Below, one piece after another: positions 30,241 through 38,653 of a stretch of DNA of 64,000 nt; position 1 is the stretch's first letter, and the number at the start of each line of letters is the position of its first letter. Below the pieces are notes generated by a model that had not been told where the DNA came from, searched no databases, and saw nothing but the letters and a program-made list of their open reading frames with translations. Location of the stretch: positions 29,452-93,451 of the forward strand of contig QGNO01000004.1 in assembly GCA_003228195.2 (NCBI GenBank), in the 5' to 3' direction. The DNA is from Chloroflexota bacterium. Lineage in GTDB: Bacteria; Chloroflexota; Dehalococcoidia; Lucifugimonadales; QGNO01. Made by a program: the position numbers and the translations under genes.

Positions 30241-31689
30241 TCATGCAGGCAATCCTGCAAATTCAGTGGTCTTGCTCCTCTTTATAGGCGCCATTCCAGT
30301 CGCGCGAGCAGCTTTTGCCACCGCATTTGCAACGCCCCTAACAACAGACCTGTCGAAAACGCTTGGGACAATGTATTCCTCATTGAGATGCCTGCGTGGC
30401 ACAGCGCTAGCTATAGCCCAAGCCGCCGCCATTTTCATCTCATCATTGACGCCTTTAGACCTAGAATCAAGGATTCCACGGAATACACCTGGAAAAGCCA
30501 AAACATTATTTATCTGATTAGGATAATCCGATCTGCCAGTAGCGATCACCTTCACATACGGCACAGCGCTTTCGGGATTTATTTCGGGATCAGGATTAGC
30601 CATCGCAAAAACTATCGAATTCTTCGCCATAACCTTTAGATGATCAATACTAAGTACATTGGGACCAGAAAGCCCTATAAAAACATCGGCATTGTTCATA
30701 GCACCCTTTAGGTCACCACGGAAGTTATCAATGTTCCCCTGTTCTGCAAACCATGTTTTGCCAGAATGTCCCGCCAAATCAATTCCAGAGTGCAAAATGC
30801 CCTCTCTGTCGTACCCAATGATGCTAGATACGCCTGCCTGCTTAATCAGTTTGGCCGTTGCTAAACCTGCGGCACCCGCACCAGATATCACTACATTAAT
30901 CTGATCTATCTTTTTTCCAACAACTTCTAAAGCGTTATATAAGGCTCCCAAGACAACTATTGCCGTTCCATGTTGATCATCATGAAATACCGGTATGTCC
31001 AATTCTTCTCTAAGTCTTTCCTCAATGTAAAAACAGTTTGGCGCAGCGATATCTTCAAGATTAATTCCGCCAAACCCAGGGGAAATATGCTTAACTATTT
31101 GGATTATTTTCTCGGGATCACTGGTATTCAAACAGATTGGCCATGAGTTAACGCCTGCCAGTTCTTTGAATAACAGCGCCTTACCCTCCATAACAGGCAA
31201 GGCTGCTGCAGGACCTATGTTTCCTAATCCCAAAACTGCTGTGCCGTCGGTTACAACCGCCACAGTGTTGGATTTAGAAGTAAGCGACCACACTGCCGAC
31301 GGGTCTTCATGTATAGCCATACTTACTCTAGCCACTCCAGGTGTATATGCCAACGAGAGATCGTTTCGCGTTCTAATCGGAATTTTCGAAACCATGTTGA
31401 TCTTGCCACCAAGATGCAACAGGAAAGTTGGATCAGATACGCTTCTGACGGACACACCATTAAGAACACCTACCGTACTTACTATCTCAGCACCATGATC
31501 GACATCACGTGCATTGACTGTGATGTCCCTAATCATGGTGCCAGAGTTAATAGATACGATATCTATAGCACCTATGTCACCACCAACCATACCAATAGCA
31601 GTAGTGATAACACCCAAATGGCCAGGGATGTTTTTATAGGCTACGCGTAGTGTGACACTGTAGGCAACCGCTGGATAACGATTAGTCAT
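30241..31689 (-). CDS. NAD(P)-dependent malic enzyme with N-terminal ACT domain (copy 2)
   Basis: A second 482-residue malic enzyme, aligned to copy 1 along its whole length and clearly derived from a common ancestor by duplication. It keeps [10 protein letters not shown]-type ([12 protein letters not shown]), [14 protein letters not shown] and [17 protein letters not shown]. The dinucleotide loop differs (ISGAGAAGLATA rather than [11 protein letters not shown]), as does the ACT domain (NIPGHLGVITTAIG), so cofactor preference or effector may differ between the copies. It is the upstream gene of the pair, 82 bases before copy 1. Confidence 0.93.
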   Translation of the reverse strand: MTNRYPAVAYSVTLRVAYKNIPGHLGVITTAIGMVGGDIGAIDIVSINSGTMIRDITVNARDVDHGAEIVSTVGVLNGVSVRSVSDPTFLLHLGGKINMVSKIPIRTRNDLSLAYTPGVARVSMAIHEDPSAVWSLTSKSNTVAVVTDGTAVLGLGNIGPAAALPVMEGKALLFKELAGVNSWPICLNTSDPEKIIQIVKHISPGFGGINLEDIAAPNCFYIEERLREELDIPVFHDDQHGTAIVVLGALYNALEVVGKKIDQINVVISGAGAAGLATAKLIKQAGVSSIIGYDREGILHSGIDLAGHSGKTWFAEQGNIDNFRGDLKGAMNNADVFIGLSGPNVLSIDHLKVMAKNSIVFAMANPDPEINPESAVPYVKVIATGRSDYPNQINNVLAFPGVFRGILDSRSKGVNDEMKMAAAWAIASAVPRRHLNEEYIVPSVFDRSVVRGVANAVAKAARATGMAPIKRSKTTEFAGLPA

Positions 31690-31946
31690 GTATTATGCTC
31701 ATCATATGTTTCTGGATACTTCTTTCCAATATAATATTATCGTCTTACCATAAATTCTACTAGTAAACATAACAGATAGGAAAAAGTCCACAACATCCGT
31801 TAGATATCTCAACCCATGACAAAGAGTAGATCTTCATGCAAATTAGCAGAGCTTTTATGCTACTGGACGCAAGTGAAAAACAACAACTTCCATCTCAAGT
31901 CTAATATTCCATACGATAAATCACGCTAACTTAATAATGATACCTA

Positions 31947-31976
31947 TTGGCATTTTTTGTATGGTTTTCGTATAAT
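31947..31976 (+). promoter_or_regulatory. Promoter of the CoxM/CoxS-like pair
   Basis: TTGGCA and TATAAT are spaced by 18 bases, with initiation about 22 bases before the gene start. The intergenic stretch 31690-32004 (315 bases) otherwise shows no gene, RNA or repeat that I can support; it is AT-rich and separates divergent genes. Confidence 0.65.
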
Positions 31977-32004
31977 CACGCCGAACTGAGCAAAGGGTAA
32001 ATAC

Positions 32005-32889
32005 ATGAAGGCATTCTCTTTCACCGCACCAACAACTATAAAAGAAATGAACGAGATACTCGCTAATGTGACAACACCCGGGGAAATCCACCCGATTGTA
32101 GGTGGCACTGACCTCATAGAACAGGTTAAAACTGGCAGGCGTTCACCATCCATCGTAATGGACATCAAACAGATTCCAGAAATGAACCGACTGGAATGGG
32201 TTTCCGGAGAGGGCCTGCATTTAGGTGCCGCTGTTTCATGTACTGACACTGCTGCCTTTCCGCTCGTACAAGAAAGCTACGAGTCAATCAAAGAATCCTG
32301 CGGGCTTATAGGCTCGGTGCAAATCCAAAACCGAGCAAGTATAGTTGGAAATATCGCGAATTCTGCCCCCTCAGCCGATTCTGTGCCAAGCGGCCTAGTC
32401 CATGAAGCCAGTGTTGTGCTTATCGGTCCTTCAGGCACTCGTACGATCCCTTTGGAGGACTTCTTTACAGGTCCTGGAAGAAATGTATCGAAGCCAAATG
32501 AGGTGGTATTAGAGATCATATTACCTCCTCCGCCAAATAACAGCAGTAGCCATTACTTGAGGTTCATACCAAGAAATGAGATGGATATCGCAGTAGCTGG
32601 TGTAGCGACCTTACTGTCTCTTGCCCCAGGTTCTCGCACTTGTACTAAAGCAAGAATAGCTCTCGCTTCAGTGGGGCCTATCCCAGTTCGAGCCAAAGCG
32701 GCAGAGACTTTCCTTGAAGGTAAGGACCTGACTAACGACATTATCGAGAAAGCAGCGGAGACAGCTGTAGAATCAGCAAGCCCTATAACTGACGTAAGAG
32801 GCAGCATTGAATACCGCAAGAATCTGGTCAAAGTTCTAACAGAAAATACTCTGCGTATGTGTCTGAATTCATTAAACCAGAATTTATAG
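32005..32889 (+). CDS. FAD-binding subunit of a xanthine dehydrogenase/CO dehydrogenase-family enzyme
   Basis: A 294-residue medium (CoxM-like) subunit. FAD-binding segments are IHPIVGGTDLIEQVKTG near residue 30 and QIQNRASIVGNIANSAPSAD near residue 110, followed by the C-terminal CO-dehydrogenase flavoprotein domain. Such subunits pass electrons from a Mo site through 2Fe-2S clusters to FAD. The 2Fe-2S subunit gene follows, but the large Mo-binding subunit is not beside them nor elsewhere in the window, so the substrate cannot be inferred. Confidence 0.9.
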   Translation: MKAFSFTAPTTIKEMNEILANVTTPGEIHPIVGGTDLIEQVKTGRRSPSIVMDIKQIPEMNRLEWVSGEGLHLGAAVSCTDTAAFPLVQESYESIKESCGLIGSVQIQNRASIVGNIANSAPSADSVPSGLVHEASVVLIGPSGTRTIPLEDFFTGPGRNVSKPNEVVLEIILPPPPNNSSSHYLRFIPRNEMDIAVAGVATLLSLAPGSRTCTKARIALASVGPIPVRAKAAETFLEGKDLTNDIIEKAAETAVESASPITDVRGSIEYRKNLVKVLTENTLRMCLNSLNQNL

Positions 32890-32915
32890 GTTAACCATAT
32901 ATCAAGGAGAGTCAT

Positions 32916-33386
32916 TTGCCCAAAATCCGTGTCTCTTTTATTGTAAATCAGGAGCCAGTCGAAATACTGGCAGAACCCTGGCAAACGCTGATGGATGCAC
33001 TCAGAGAGAATCTAAGGCTTACTGGCACCAAGGAAGGTTGTGGTAACGGAAATTGCGGTGCCTGTACCGTTATGCTTAACGGCAAAGCGATTGACTCCTG
33101 CTGCATGCTAGCAGCAGAGGCTGAGGGACAAAATGTAACCACTGTCGAAGGCCTAGCGAATGGGGAACAACTAGACCCGTTACAACAAGCCTTCATTGAT
33201 TTCGGAGCTCTCCAATGTGGTTTTTGCACTCCGGGTTTCCTCGTATCTGCAAGAGCGTTTCTCAATGAGAATCCTAATCCTTCAGAACAGGACATACGCT
33301 TTGCAATAGCTGGCAATCTATGCAGATGCACCGGTTATGACAAAATAGTTAGGGCTATTCAGCATGTCGCGGACAGTGGTCACTGA
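32916..33386 (+). CDS. 2Fe-2S subunit of a xanthine dehydrogenase-family enzyme
   Basis: A 156-residue CoxS-like protein with two iron-sulfur domains: the plant-ferredoxin-type EGCGNGNCGACTV with a later Cys, and the C-terminal helical domain with CGFCTPGFLVSA and CRCTGYDKIV. It carries electrons between the Mo cofactor and FAD subunits. The TTG start has AAGGAGA upstream. It lies 26 bases behind the FAD subunit. The next gene group begins with a TPP riboswitch, so the Mo subunit is missing from the usual place. Confidence 0.92.
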   Translation: MPKIRVSFIVNQEPVEILAEPWQTLMDALRENLRLTGTKEGCGNGNCGACTVMLNGKAIDSCCMLAAEAEGQNVTTVEGLANGEQLDPLQQAFIDFGALQCGFCTPGFLVSARAFLNENPNPSEQDIRFAIAGNLCRCTGYDKIVRAIQHVADSGH

Positions 33387-33435
33387 ATATTGGGAGATAC
33401 TTCTAAAACAAACATTTAGCCCTTAAAAATATCTT

Positions 33436-33531
33436 ACCAATGGGGAGCCTACCGTAAGGCTGAGAGGTTCCATAGCAATGGGACGACCCCGCAAACCTGA
33501 TCTGGATAATGCCAGCGTAGGGACGCAATCC
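33436..33531 (+). promoter_or_regulatory. TPP (THI-box) riboswitch
   Basis: The conserved blocks are in order: GGGGAGCC, GGCTGAGA, GACCCC, AACCTGATCTGGATAATGCC and GCGTAGGGA. These are the helices and thiamine-pyrophosphate-contacting loops of the THI element. It precedes thiBPQ, so excess TPP should shut off thiamine uptake genes. Confidence 0.95.
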
Positions 33532-33541
33532 TTCCGTAGAC

Positions 33542-33570
33542 AGAAAGCCACCAGGACTGGGTGGCTTTCT
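33542..33570 (+). terminator. Expression-platform terminator of the TPP riboswitch
   Basis: A perfect 11-bp stem (AGAAAGCCACC / GGTGGCTTTCT) with a 7-base loop follows the aptamer by 11 bases; T-rich sequence follows. It lies 48 bases before thiB and most likely forms when TPP is bound. Confidence 0.8.
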
Positions 33571-33618
33571 TGGTTGTTGTGACCTTTATTTTTTTAGAAT
33601 TGCATTAGGAGAAAAATA

Positions 33619-34674
33619 GTGAACCAACAAAATGCTCTCGCCGTAACTGCGACGTTACTAATAATCTTGTGGACATCTTTAGGCTGTAGTAGACAAGCAG
33701 AAGACACAGAGCTCGTTATCATGACTCACGACAGTTTCGATATCAGCCAAGAAATTATAGCCGAATTCGAATCAACAAACGACGCTAAGGTGGTCATACA
33801 AAAAGCCGGCGACGCCGGGCAGGCACTAATTCGAGCAATTCTTGAGAAAGGCAATCCATCAGCCGATTTGCTATATGGCGTTGATAATACGTATTTAGGC
33901 CGGGCTCTTGCTGAGAACATATTTGACCCATACAAACCCCAATTGCTCTCCAAGATACCTGAAAGCCTTATATTGGATCCAACTAACCACGTCACATCGA
34001 TAGATTACAGCTACGTCACATTAAATTACGATAAAGAGTTCCTATTAAAGAATGGATTACTACCTCCTACTACGTTGGAGGAGCTTACCGAAGATGTGTG
34101 GAAGGGTAGCGTTGTGGTAGAAAACCCAGCTGTATCTTCACCTGGTCTAGCTTTTTTGCTAGCAACAATTGCATATTTTGGTGAAGATGATGATTATGAC
34201 TATTTAGATTTCTGGCGCGAAATGAGATCTAATAATGTACTAGTAAAGGACGGTTGGAGTGACGCCTATTACACTGATTTTTCATTATACGGAGGAGACC
34301 GCCCTCTAGTTGTAAGCTATGCCACTAGTCCAGCTGCAGAAGTCTTTTTTTCTGAAGTAAAGTTGATTGAACCCCCAACCGGTAATGTCCTAATAGATAA
34401 GGGGTCTTTTCTGCAGATTGAAGGCATCGGCATATTAAAAGGTGCCAACAGTACAACTCTCGCAAAAAAATTCATCGACTTCGCATTAGGAGTTAGATTC
34501 CAAGAAGACTTTCCTGCCAAAATGTTTGTCTATCCAGTGAACAAAGATGCTAAAGTTCCTGACTTCTTCAAGTTTGCAGAGGTACCAACTCAACCTGCTT
34601 ATATTACCCCGGAGCGAATAAACACCCACCGCGATAAATGGATCGAATCATGGACAAATACGGTGATCAGATGA
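33619..34674 (+). CDS. thiB: Thiamine ABC transporter substrate-binding lipoprotein
   Basis: A 351-residue exported protein with a lipoprotein signal (about 20 hydrophobic residues, lipobox TSLGC with Cys near 23). The mature part is a ThiB-type class II binding protein: LVIMTHDSFDIS, IIAEFESTNDAKVV, NPSADLLYGVDNTYLGRA and SYATSPAAEV. The upstream TPP riboswitch supports thiamine or a phosphate ester as ligand. GTG start with AGGAGAAA upstream. Its stop overlaps a 34-codon ORF that leads into thiP. Confidence 0.92.
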   Translation: MNQQNALAVTATLLIILWTSLGCSRQAEDTELVIMTHDSFDISQEIIAEFESTNDAKVVIQKAGDAGQALIRAILEKGNPSADLLYGVDNTYLGRALAENIFDPYKPQLLSKIPESLILDPTNHVTSIDYSYVTLNYDKEFLLKNGLLPPTTLEELTEDVWKGSVVVENPAVSSPGLAFLLATIAYFGEDDDYDYLDFWREMRSNNVLVKDGWSDAYYTDFSLYGGDRPLVVSYATSPAAEVFFSEVKLIEPPTGNVLIDKGSFLQIEGIGILKGANSTTLAKKFIDFALGVRFQEDFPAKMFVYPVNKDAKVPDFFKFAEVPTQPAYITPERINTHRDKWIESWTNTVIR

Positions 34675-34775
34675 CCTTGATCTTCGAAGCGGCAAAACTC
34701 AATCGAATAAGATCACGGGGTTTCGAAGTTGAGATGGATAGTACATATCACATCTACCAGAGTCTACTGGAATGA
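34671..34775 (+). CDS. Tiny ORF bridging thiB and thiP
   Basis: Too short for the ORF track. ATG 34671 overlaps the thiB stop (ATGA) and its TGA overlaps the thiP start (ATGA), giving a 34-residue peptide (opening MTLIFEAAKLNRIRSRG) that exactly fills the 97-base gap. The double overlap suggests a ribosome could pass from thiB to thiP through it. The peptide is polar with no recognisable domain, and a coincidental frame is possible. Confidence 0.35.
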   Translation: MTLIFEAAKLNRIRSRGFEVEMDSTYHIYQSLLE

Positions 34776-36427
34776 CGGCACGCCGCCTTCTCATGTTAGG
34801 TCCGATATTGTATCTTTCAGCCTTCTTTTTCTATCCGTTACTGACAATCTTAGCTCGCAGCCTTAACACAGGCGATAGTCTAGACATAACTCCTTTTATA
34901 AGCATTTTGGGGGATTCTTACTATTTAGGTCGTGTTTGGTTTACTATCTGGCAAGCAACAGTGTCCACAGTTGTAACTTTACTGCTTGGGCTACCTATTG
35001 CTTACATTTTTGCACGGCATGAATTTCGTGGCAAGACAATACTCAGGGCCGCTAGTACCGTACCATTCATAATGCCAACGATAGTAGTGGCAATGGGATT
35101 CATTTCTTTGCTTGGTCCTCAAGGAGCGTTGAATTCCTTACTAATGGATCTATTTGGCTTCGAAAATCCTCCAATCCGAATTTCCAACACTCTGACAATA
35201 ATATTCATGGCACATGCATTCTATAATTACGCAATAGTAGTTAGGGTAGTATCAGCTTTTTGGGCAAACTTAAACCCTAGACTCGAGGAAACAGCCGCTG
35301 TACTTGGTGCGAGCAAACTAAACACATTCATCACTATTACTTTGCCGCTTCTTTTCCCATCGATAATTTCCTCAGCCATCTTAGCCTTCACATTCTCGTT
35401 CACATCCTTCGGTGTGGTACTGGTTCTCGGAGGACCTCAGTTTGCCACCATGGAAGTAGCAACTTACGAACTGACAGCAAAGCTATTCCGACTTGAACTA
35501 GCAGGTGCTCTTGCTATCATTCAACTATTTTTTACTTACGTGTTCCTGCTGCTATACGCACGGGCCCAAGATAACATAGCTGTTAGATCTGACTTGGTAC
35601 CGCGTGAGTTCACAAGAATAAGTAAGAGGAGTGCTAGGCAAAGGGTAGGTTTGATACTTACAATTCTTATGTTGATAACTATTCTGTCACCACTCCTGAT
35701 ATTGATCGAAAGGTCACTGACAAGTGTAAATGGCTATTCTCTACATCACTTCAGGAGTTTGTTCGTGAATGCCGACGACTCATATTTTTACCTGACGCCA
35801 ATTGCAATCATCACCAACTCAGTAAGATTTGCTGCCATGACCACTGGCATCGCTTTATTAGTAGGGACTAGCGCAGCATATCTCCTTGCGAAGTCTTCTA
35901 ACCGCAGCTCCTGGTTTCAAGACGCCTTCTACATGATGCCTCTTGGAGTTTCTGCCGTCGTGATGGGACTTGGGTATCTGCTGGCTTTCAATCGACCCCC
36001 AGTGGACCTCCGAGGTTCTTGGTTGATATTAATAATAGCTCACTCTCTTATTGCCTACCCTTTCGTAATAAGAAGCGTACTTCCAGCATTACGCGCAGTG
36101 CCAACTCAACTTCAGGAATCCGCAGCGGTATTAGGTGCGTCTCCTACGAAGACATTCATACACATCTATTTACCAATCTTGACTCCTGGGCTTATTGTCG
36201 GCGCAACATTCGCTTTCGCGGTGTCCATGGGAGAATTCGGGGCTTCACTCCTGTTAGTTAGGCCTCAGTTCACCACTATGCCAGTCGCAATATTTCGGCT
36301 ACTCGGGCAACCCGGAGCTTCCAACTTTGGCCAAGCACTTGCCATGAGTAGCCTTCTGATGATGATAGTGGCAGCAGGGTTTATAGCGATAGAAAGATTA
36401 CGTTATAGAAATTCGGGTGGATTCTAA
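34772..36427 (+). CDS. thiP: Thiamine ABC transporter permease
   Basis: A 551-residue fused permease with about 12 membrane helices and two binding-protein-dependent transport domains. Both carry the EAA loop that meets the ATPase: ETAAVLGASKLNTFITITLP near residue 170 and ESAAVLGASPTKTFIHIYLP near residue 450. This doubled architecture is usual for ThiP. It is followed immediately by thiQ (start one base after the stop). Confidence 0.93.
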   Translation: MTARRLLMLGPILYLSAFFFYPLLTILARSLNTGDSLDITPFISILGDSYYLGRVWFTIWQATVSTVVTLLLGLPIAYIFARHEFRGKTILRAASTVPFIMPTIVVAMGFISLLGPQGALNSLLMDLFGFENPPIRISNTLTIIFMAHAFYNYAIVVRVVSAFWANLNPRLEETAAVLGASKLNTFITITLPLLFPSIISSAILAFTFSFTSFGVVLVLGGPQFATMEVATYELTAKLFRLELAGALAIIQLFFTYVFLLLYARAQDNIAVRSDLVPREFTRISKRSARQRVGLILTILMLITILSPLLILIERSLTSVNGYSLHHFRSLFVNADDSYFYLTPIAIITNSVRFAAMTTGIALLVGTSAAYLLAKSSNRSSWFQDAFYMMPLGVSAVVMGLGYLLAFNRPPVDLRGSWLILIIAHSLIAYPFVIRSVLPALRAVPTQLQESAAVLGASPTKTFIHIYLPILTPGLIVGATFAFAVSMGEFGASLLLVRPQFTTMPVAIFRLLGQPGASNFGQALAMSSLLMMIVAAGFIAIERLRYRNSGGF

Positions 36428-37510
36428 ATGGCAATATTAGAAGTCGGGGCAGTTTCTAAATCATTTGGCAACAAATATGCGGTACATAATATGTCATTGG
36501 CAGCAGAACAGGGAGACATAGTTTGCCTCCTAGGACCTAGCGGCTGCGGTAAGACCACTCTGCTACGACTCATAGCGGGCCTTGAAGAGCCCGATCAGGG
36601 CTATATTAAATTCGATGGGGAACCATTCAAAAATCAACCTGCGCAAGACCGCGGATTCGGATTGATGTTCCAAGACTTAGCTCTATTTCCACACATGAAC
36701 GTATTCCGTAATGTGGCCTTCGGTCTCCACATGAAACGGTTACCCAAGCAAGAAATCAGGAGCCGCGTCGAACAACTTTTGGAACTGGTAAGTCTTGTTG
36801 GATACGAGGACAGAAAAATATACCAACTTTCAGGTGGTGAACGTCAAAGAGTAGCTTTAGCTAGGTCACTAGCGCCTCAACCCAGGTTGCTGATGTTCGA
36901 TGAGCCATTTGGCTCTCTTGATAGAGAGCTGAGTGAAGCCCTTCAGGTAGATGTACGCAACATAATAAAAACGGTAGGCGTTACTGCTATTTACGTAACA
37001 CACGACAGAAACGAAGCGTTTGGAATGGCGGATTCTATCGTAGTGATGGAAAACGGCACAAACGTGCAAGCTGGAAGCCCCCACGAACTCTTTACTAATC
37101 CTAAGAGTGAAATAGTCGCCAAGTCTTTAGGATTAAGAAATGTCTTCTCGGCCCGCTTTGAGAAAATTTCCAAAGCGGTGACCCTTATCTCCCCTATCGG
37201 GACCCTTAAAATAGATCCTAATAAGGACTACGCCTACAAGGACGGCAGCGAAGTTCTTGCAATAATAGATCAAAAAGCAATATCAATATCTCTTCAAAAG
37301 GGTAAAAACACGTACCAAGGTAATACACTCGAAGGTGTTGTTGAAATGCTTAGATTTCAAGGACCGTACACTGAAATTATCGTCCGCTGTGGAAAAGCAA
37401 CGTTAAGCTGCCTAGCCACACCGCAGGAACTGAGTAATCCTGAAATGATCGATGCAAAAGTCTACGTAACTATCCCTTCATACGCAGTCCGGTTGTTGTC
37501 GAAAGAATAA
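36428..37510 (+). CDS. thiQ: Thiamine ABC transporter ATP-binding protein
   Basis: A 360-residue ABC ATPase: Walker A GPSGCGKTT, signature LSGGERQRVALARSL, Walker B LLMFDEPFGSLD and switch His in YVTHDRNEA. A C-terminal TOBE/OB region of about 120 residues is present, longer than enterobacterial ThiQ (about 230 residues) and more like PotA/FbpC-type ATPases. Position behind thiB and thiP and the TPP riboswitch give the substrate. It is convergent with the hydroxyacid dehydrogenase gene, 19 bases away. Confidence 0.9.
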   Translation: MAILEVGAVSKSFGNKYAVHNMSLAAEQGDIVCLLGPSGCGKTTLLRLIAGLEEPDQGYIKFDGEPFKNQPAQDRGFGLMFQDLALFPHMNVFRNVAFGLHMKRLPKQEIRSRVEQLLELVSLVGYEDRKIYQLSGGERQRVALARSLAPQPRLLMFDEPFGSLDRELSEALQVDVRNIIKTVGVTAIYVTHDRNEAFGMADSIVVMENGTNVQAGSPHELFTNPKSEIVAKSLGLRNVFSARFEKISKAVTLISPIGTLKIDPNKDYAYKDGSEVLAIIDQKAISISLQKGKNTYQGNTLEGVVEMLRFQGPYTEIIVRCGKATLSCLATPQELSNPEMIDAKVYVTIPSYAVRLLSKE

Positions 37511-37529
37511 TCAAAATTATTAGCTGCCA

Positions 37530-38582
37530 TTATACTTCCTCTTCGTCTTCTTCTTCTCGCAATACTTCCAATGCATACTCTTCTTCCTTCTCTCGTTGAG
37601 TCTTACGAGTCATAGCTTCAGGATTCACGCACGAGGGCATCGGTTCGCCACTAAGGCGAGCTTTTATGTTTTGCGCGGCCAGCACAGCCATGTCTCTTCT
37701 GGTTCTCTGACTAGCACTACCTATATGTGGGGTTATGACGACATTTGCCAGTGTAAGCAACGGATGATCTGCAGGAATAGGCTCAGGTTCGGTAACGTCT
37801 AACCCAGCTCCTGCAATCCTGCCTTCCTTTAAAGCCTCAAATAAAGCGATGTTATCAACCACAGCACCGCGCGCTATATTGATAAGAATTGAGGCAGGCT
37901 TCATCAAGCTTAACTGAGCTTTCCCAATAAAATGATGTGTTTCTTTTGTCAAAGGAGTTGTAATGCACAAGAAATCTGCCTGTTCGAGAGCTGTCTCAAG
38001 CTTCCCACAATACTCGAACCCTTCTCCAATGTCCTTTCTGGGAGATCTGTTGTGATACAACACTCTCATCTCAAATGCCTTTGCACGCTTCGCGAATTCA
38101 AATCCTATCTTACCCATTCCGATAACACTCAAGGTTGACCCCGCTAAATCTACTCCAAGATATGCTGACGGATGCCAATTTTGCCATTTACCATCTCTGA
38201 CATCCCTGTCACCCGCCACAATTTTCCTTGAAACAGCCATCATTAAGGCGAATCCCAGTTCAGCGGTAGTCTTTGTAAGCACCCCAGGGGTATTCGACAT
38301 GGCAATACCAAGGCCGGTTGCGGTATTCACATCTAAATTATCAAATCCAACGGCCATGTTTGCCACAACTTTAAGCCTTCCATTACTGACTGCGAGTACA
38401 TCTTCGTCAATTCTGTCCTCTGTGTTAGCCAGTATTCCGTCTACATCCTTTGTGTTGGACAATAATGCCCCTTTAGATGGAGCCTTGTAATCTGGCCAAA
38501 CTTCTACATCTGCAACAGTTTCAAGTAAAGCTATGGCCGCTTCATCTACCTTCCTAGTTACAAAAACTCTAGGCTTATCCAC
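37530..38582 (-). CDS. D-2-hydroxyacid dehydrogenase (glyoxylate/hydroxypyruvate reductase-like)
   Basis: A 350-residue enzyme. NAD(P)-binding motif GMGKIGFEFAKR, substrate and catalytic residues in NIARGAVVD (Arg), DVTEPEP (Glu) and VITPHIGSAS (His). The sequence is closest in pattern to GyaR/glycerate dehydrogenases that reduce glyoxylate or hydroxypyruvate. The GTG start has an AGGAGG site. A tail of about 25 residues rich in Glu (EEEYALEVLREEEDEEEV) is beyond the normal fold. The upstream hairpin lies just before its ribosome-binding site. Confidence 0.9.
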   Translation of the reverse strand: MDKPRVFVTRKVDEAAIALLETVADVEVWPDYKAPSKGALLSNTKDVDGILANTEDRIDEDVLAVSNGRLKVVANMAVGFDNLDVNTATGLGIAMSNTPGVLTKTTAELGFALMMAVSRKIVAGDRDVRDGKWQNWHPSAYLGVDLAGSTLSVIGMGKIGFEFAKRAKAFEMRVLYHNRSPRKDIGEGFEYCGKLETALEQADFLCITTPLTKETHHFIGKAQLSLMKPASILINIARGAVVDNIALFEALKEGRIAGAGLDVTEPEPIPADHPLLTLANVVITPHIGSASQRTRRDMAVLAAQNIKARLSGEPMPSCVNPEAMTRKTQREKEEEYALEVLREEEDEEEV

Positions 38583-38599
38583 AATTTCCTCCTGGTTCC

Positions 38600-38641
38600 A
38601 ACAAAAAGAGAGGGGCCATGATAGACCCCTCTCTTTTTGTT
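38600..38641 (-). terminator. Long terminator-like hairpin between the CaiB/BaiF gene and the hydroxyacid dehydrogenase gene
   Basis: A perfect 16-bp stem (AACAAAAAGAGAGGGG / CCCCTCTCTTTTTGTT) with a 10-base loop. Its arms contain the A- and T-runs, so it can act on either strand. It lies 13 bases beyond the CaiB/BaiF stop and 18 bases before the start of the next minus-strand gene, so that gene would need read-through or a regulated hairpin. Confidence 0.75.
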
Positions 38642-38653
38642 GGTCTGAAATTC

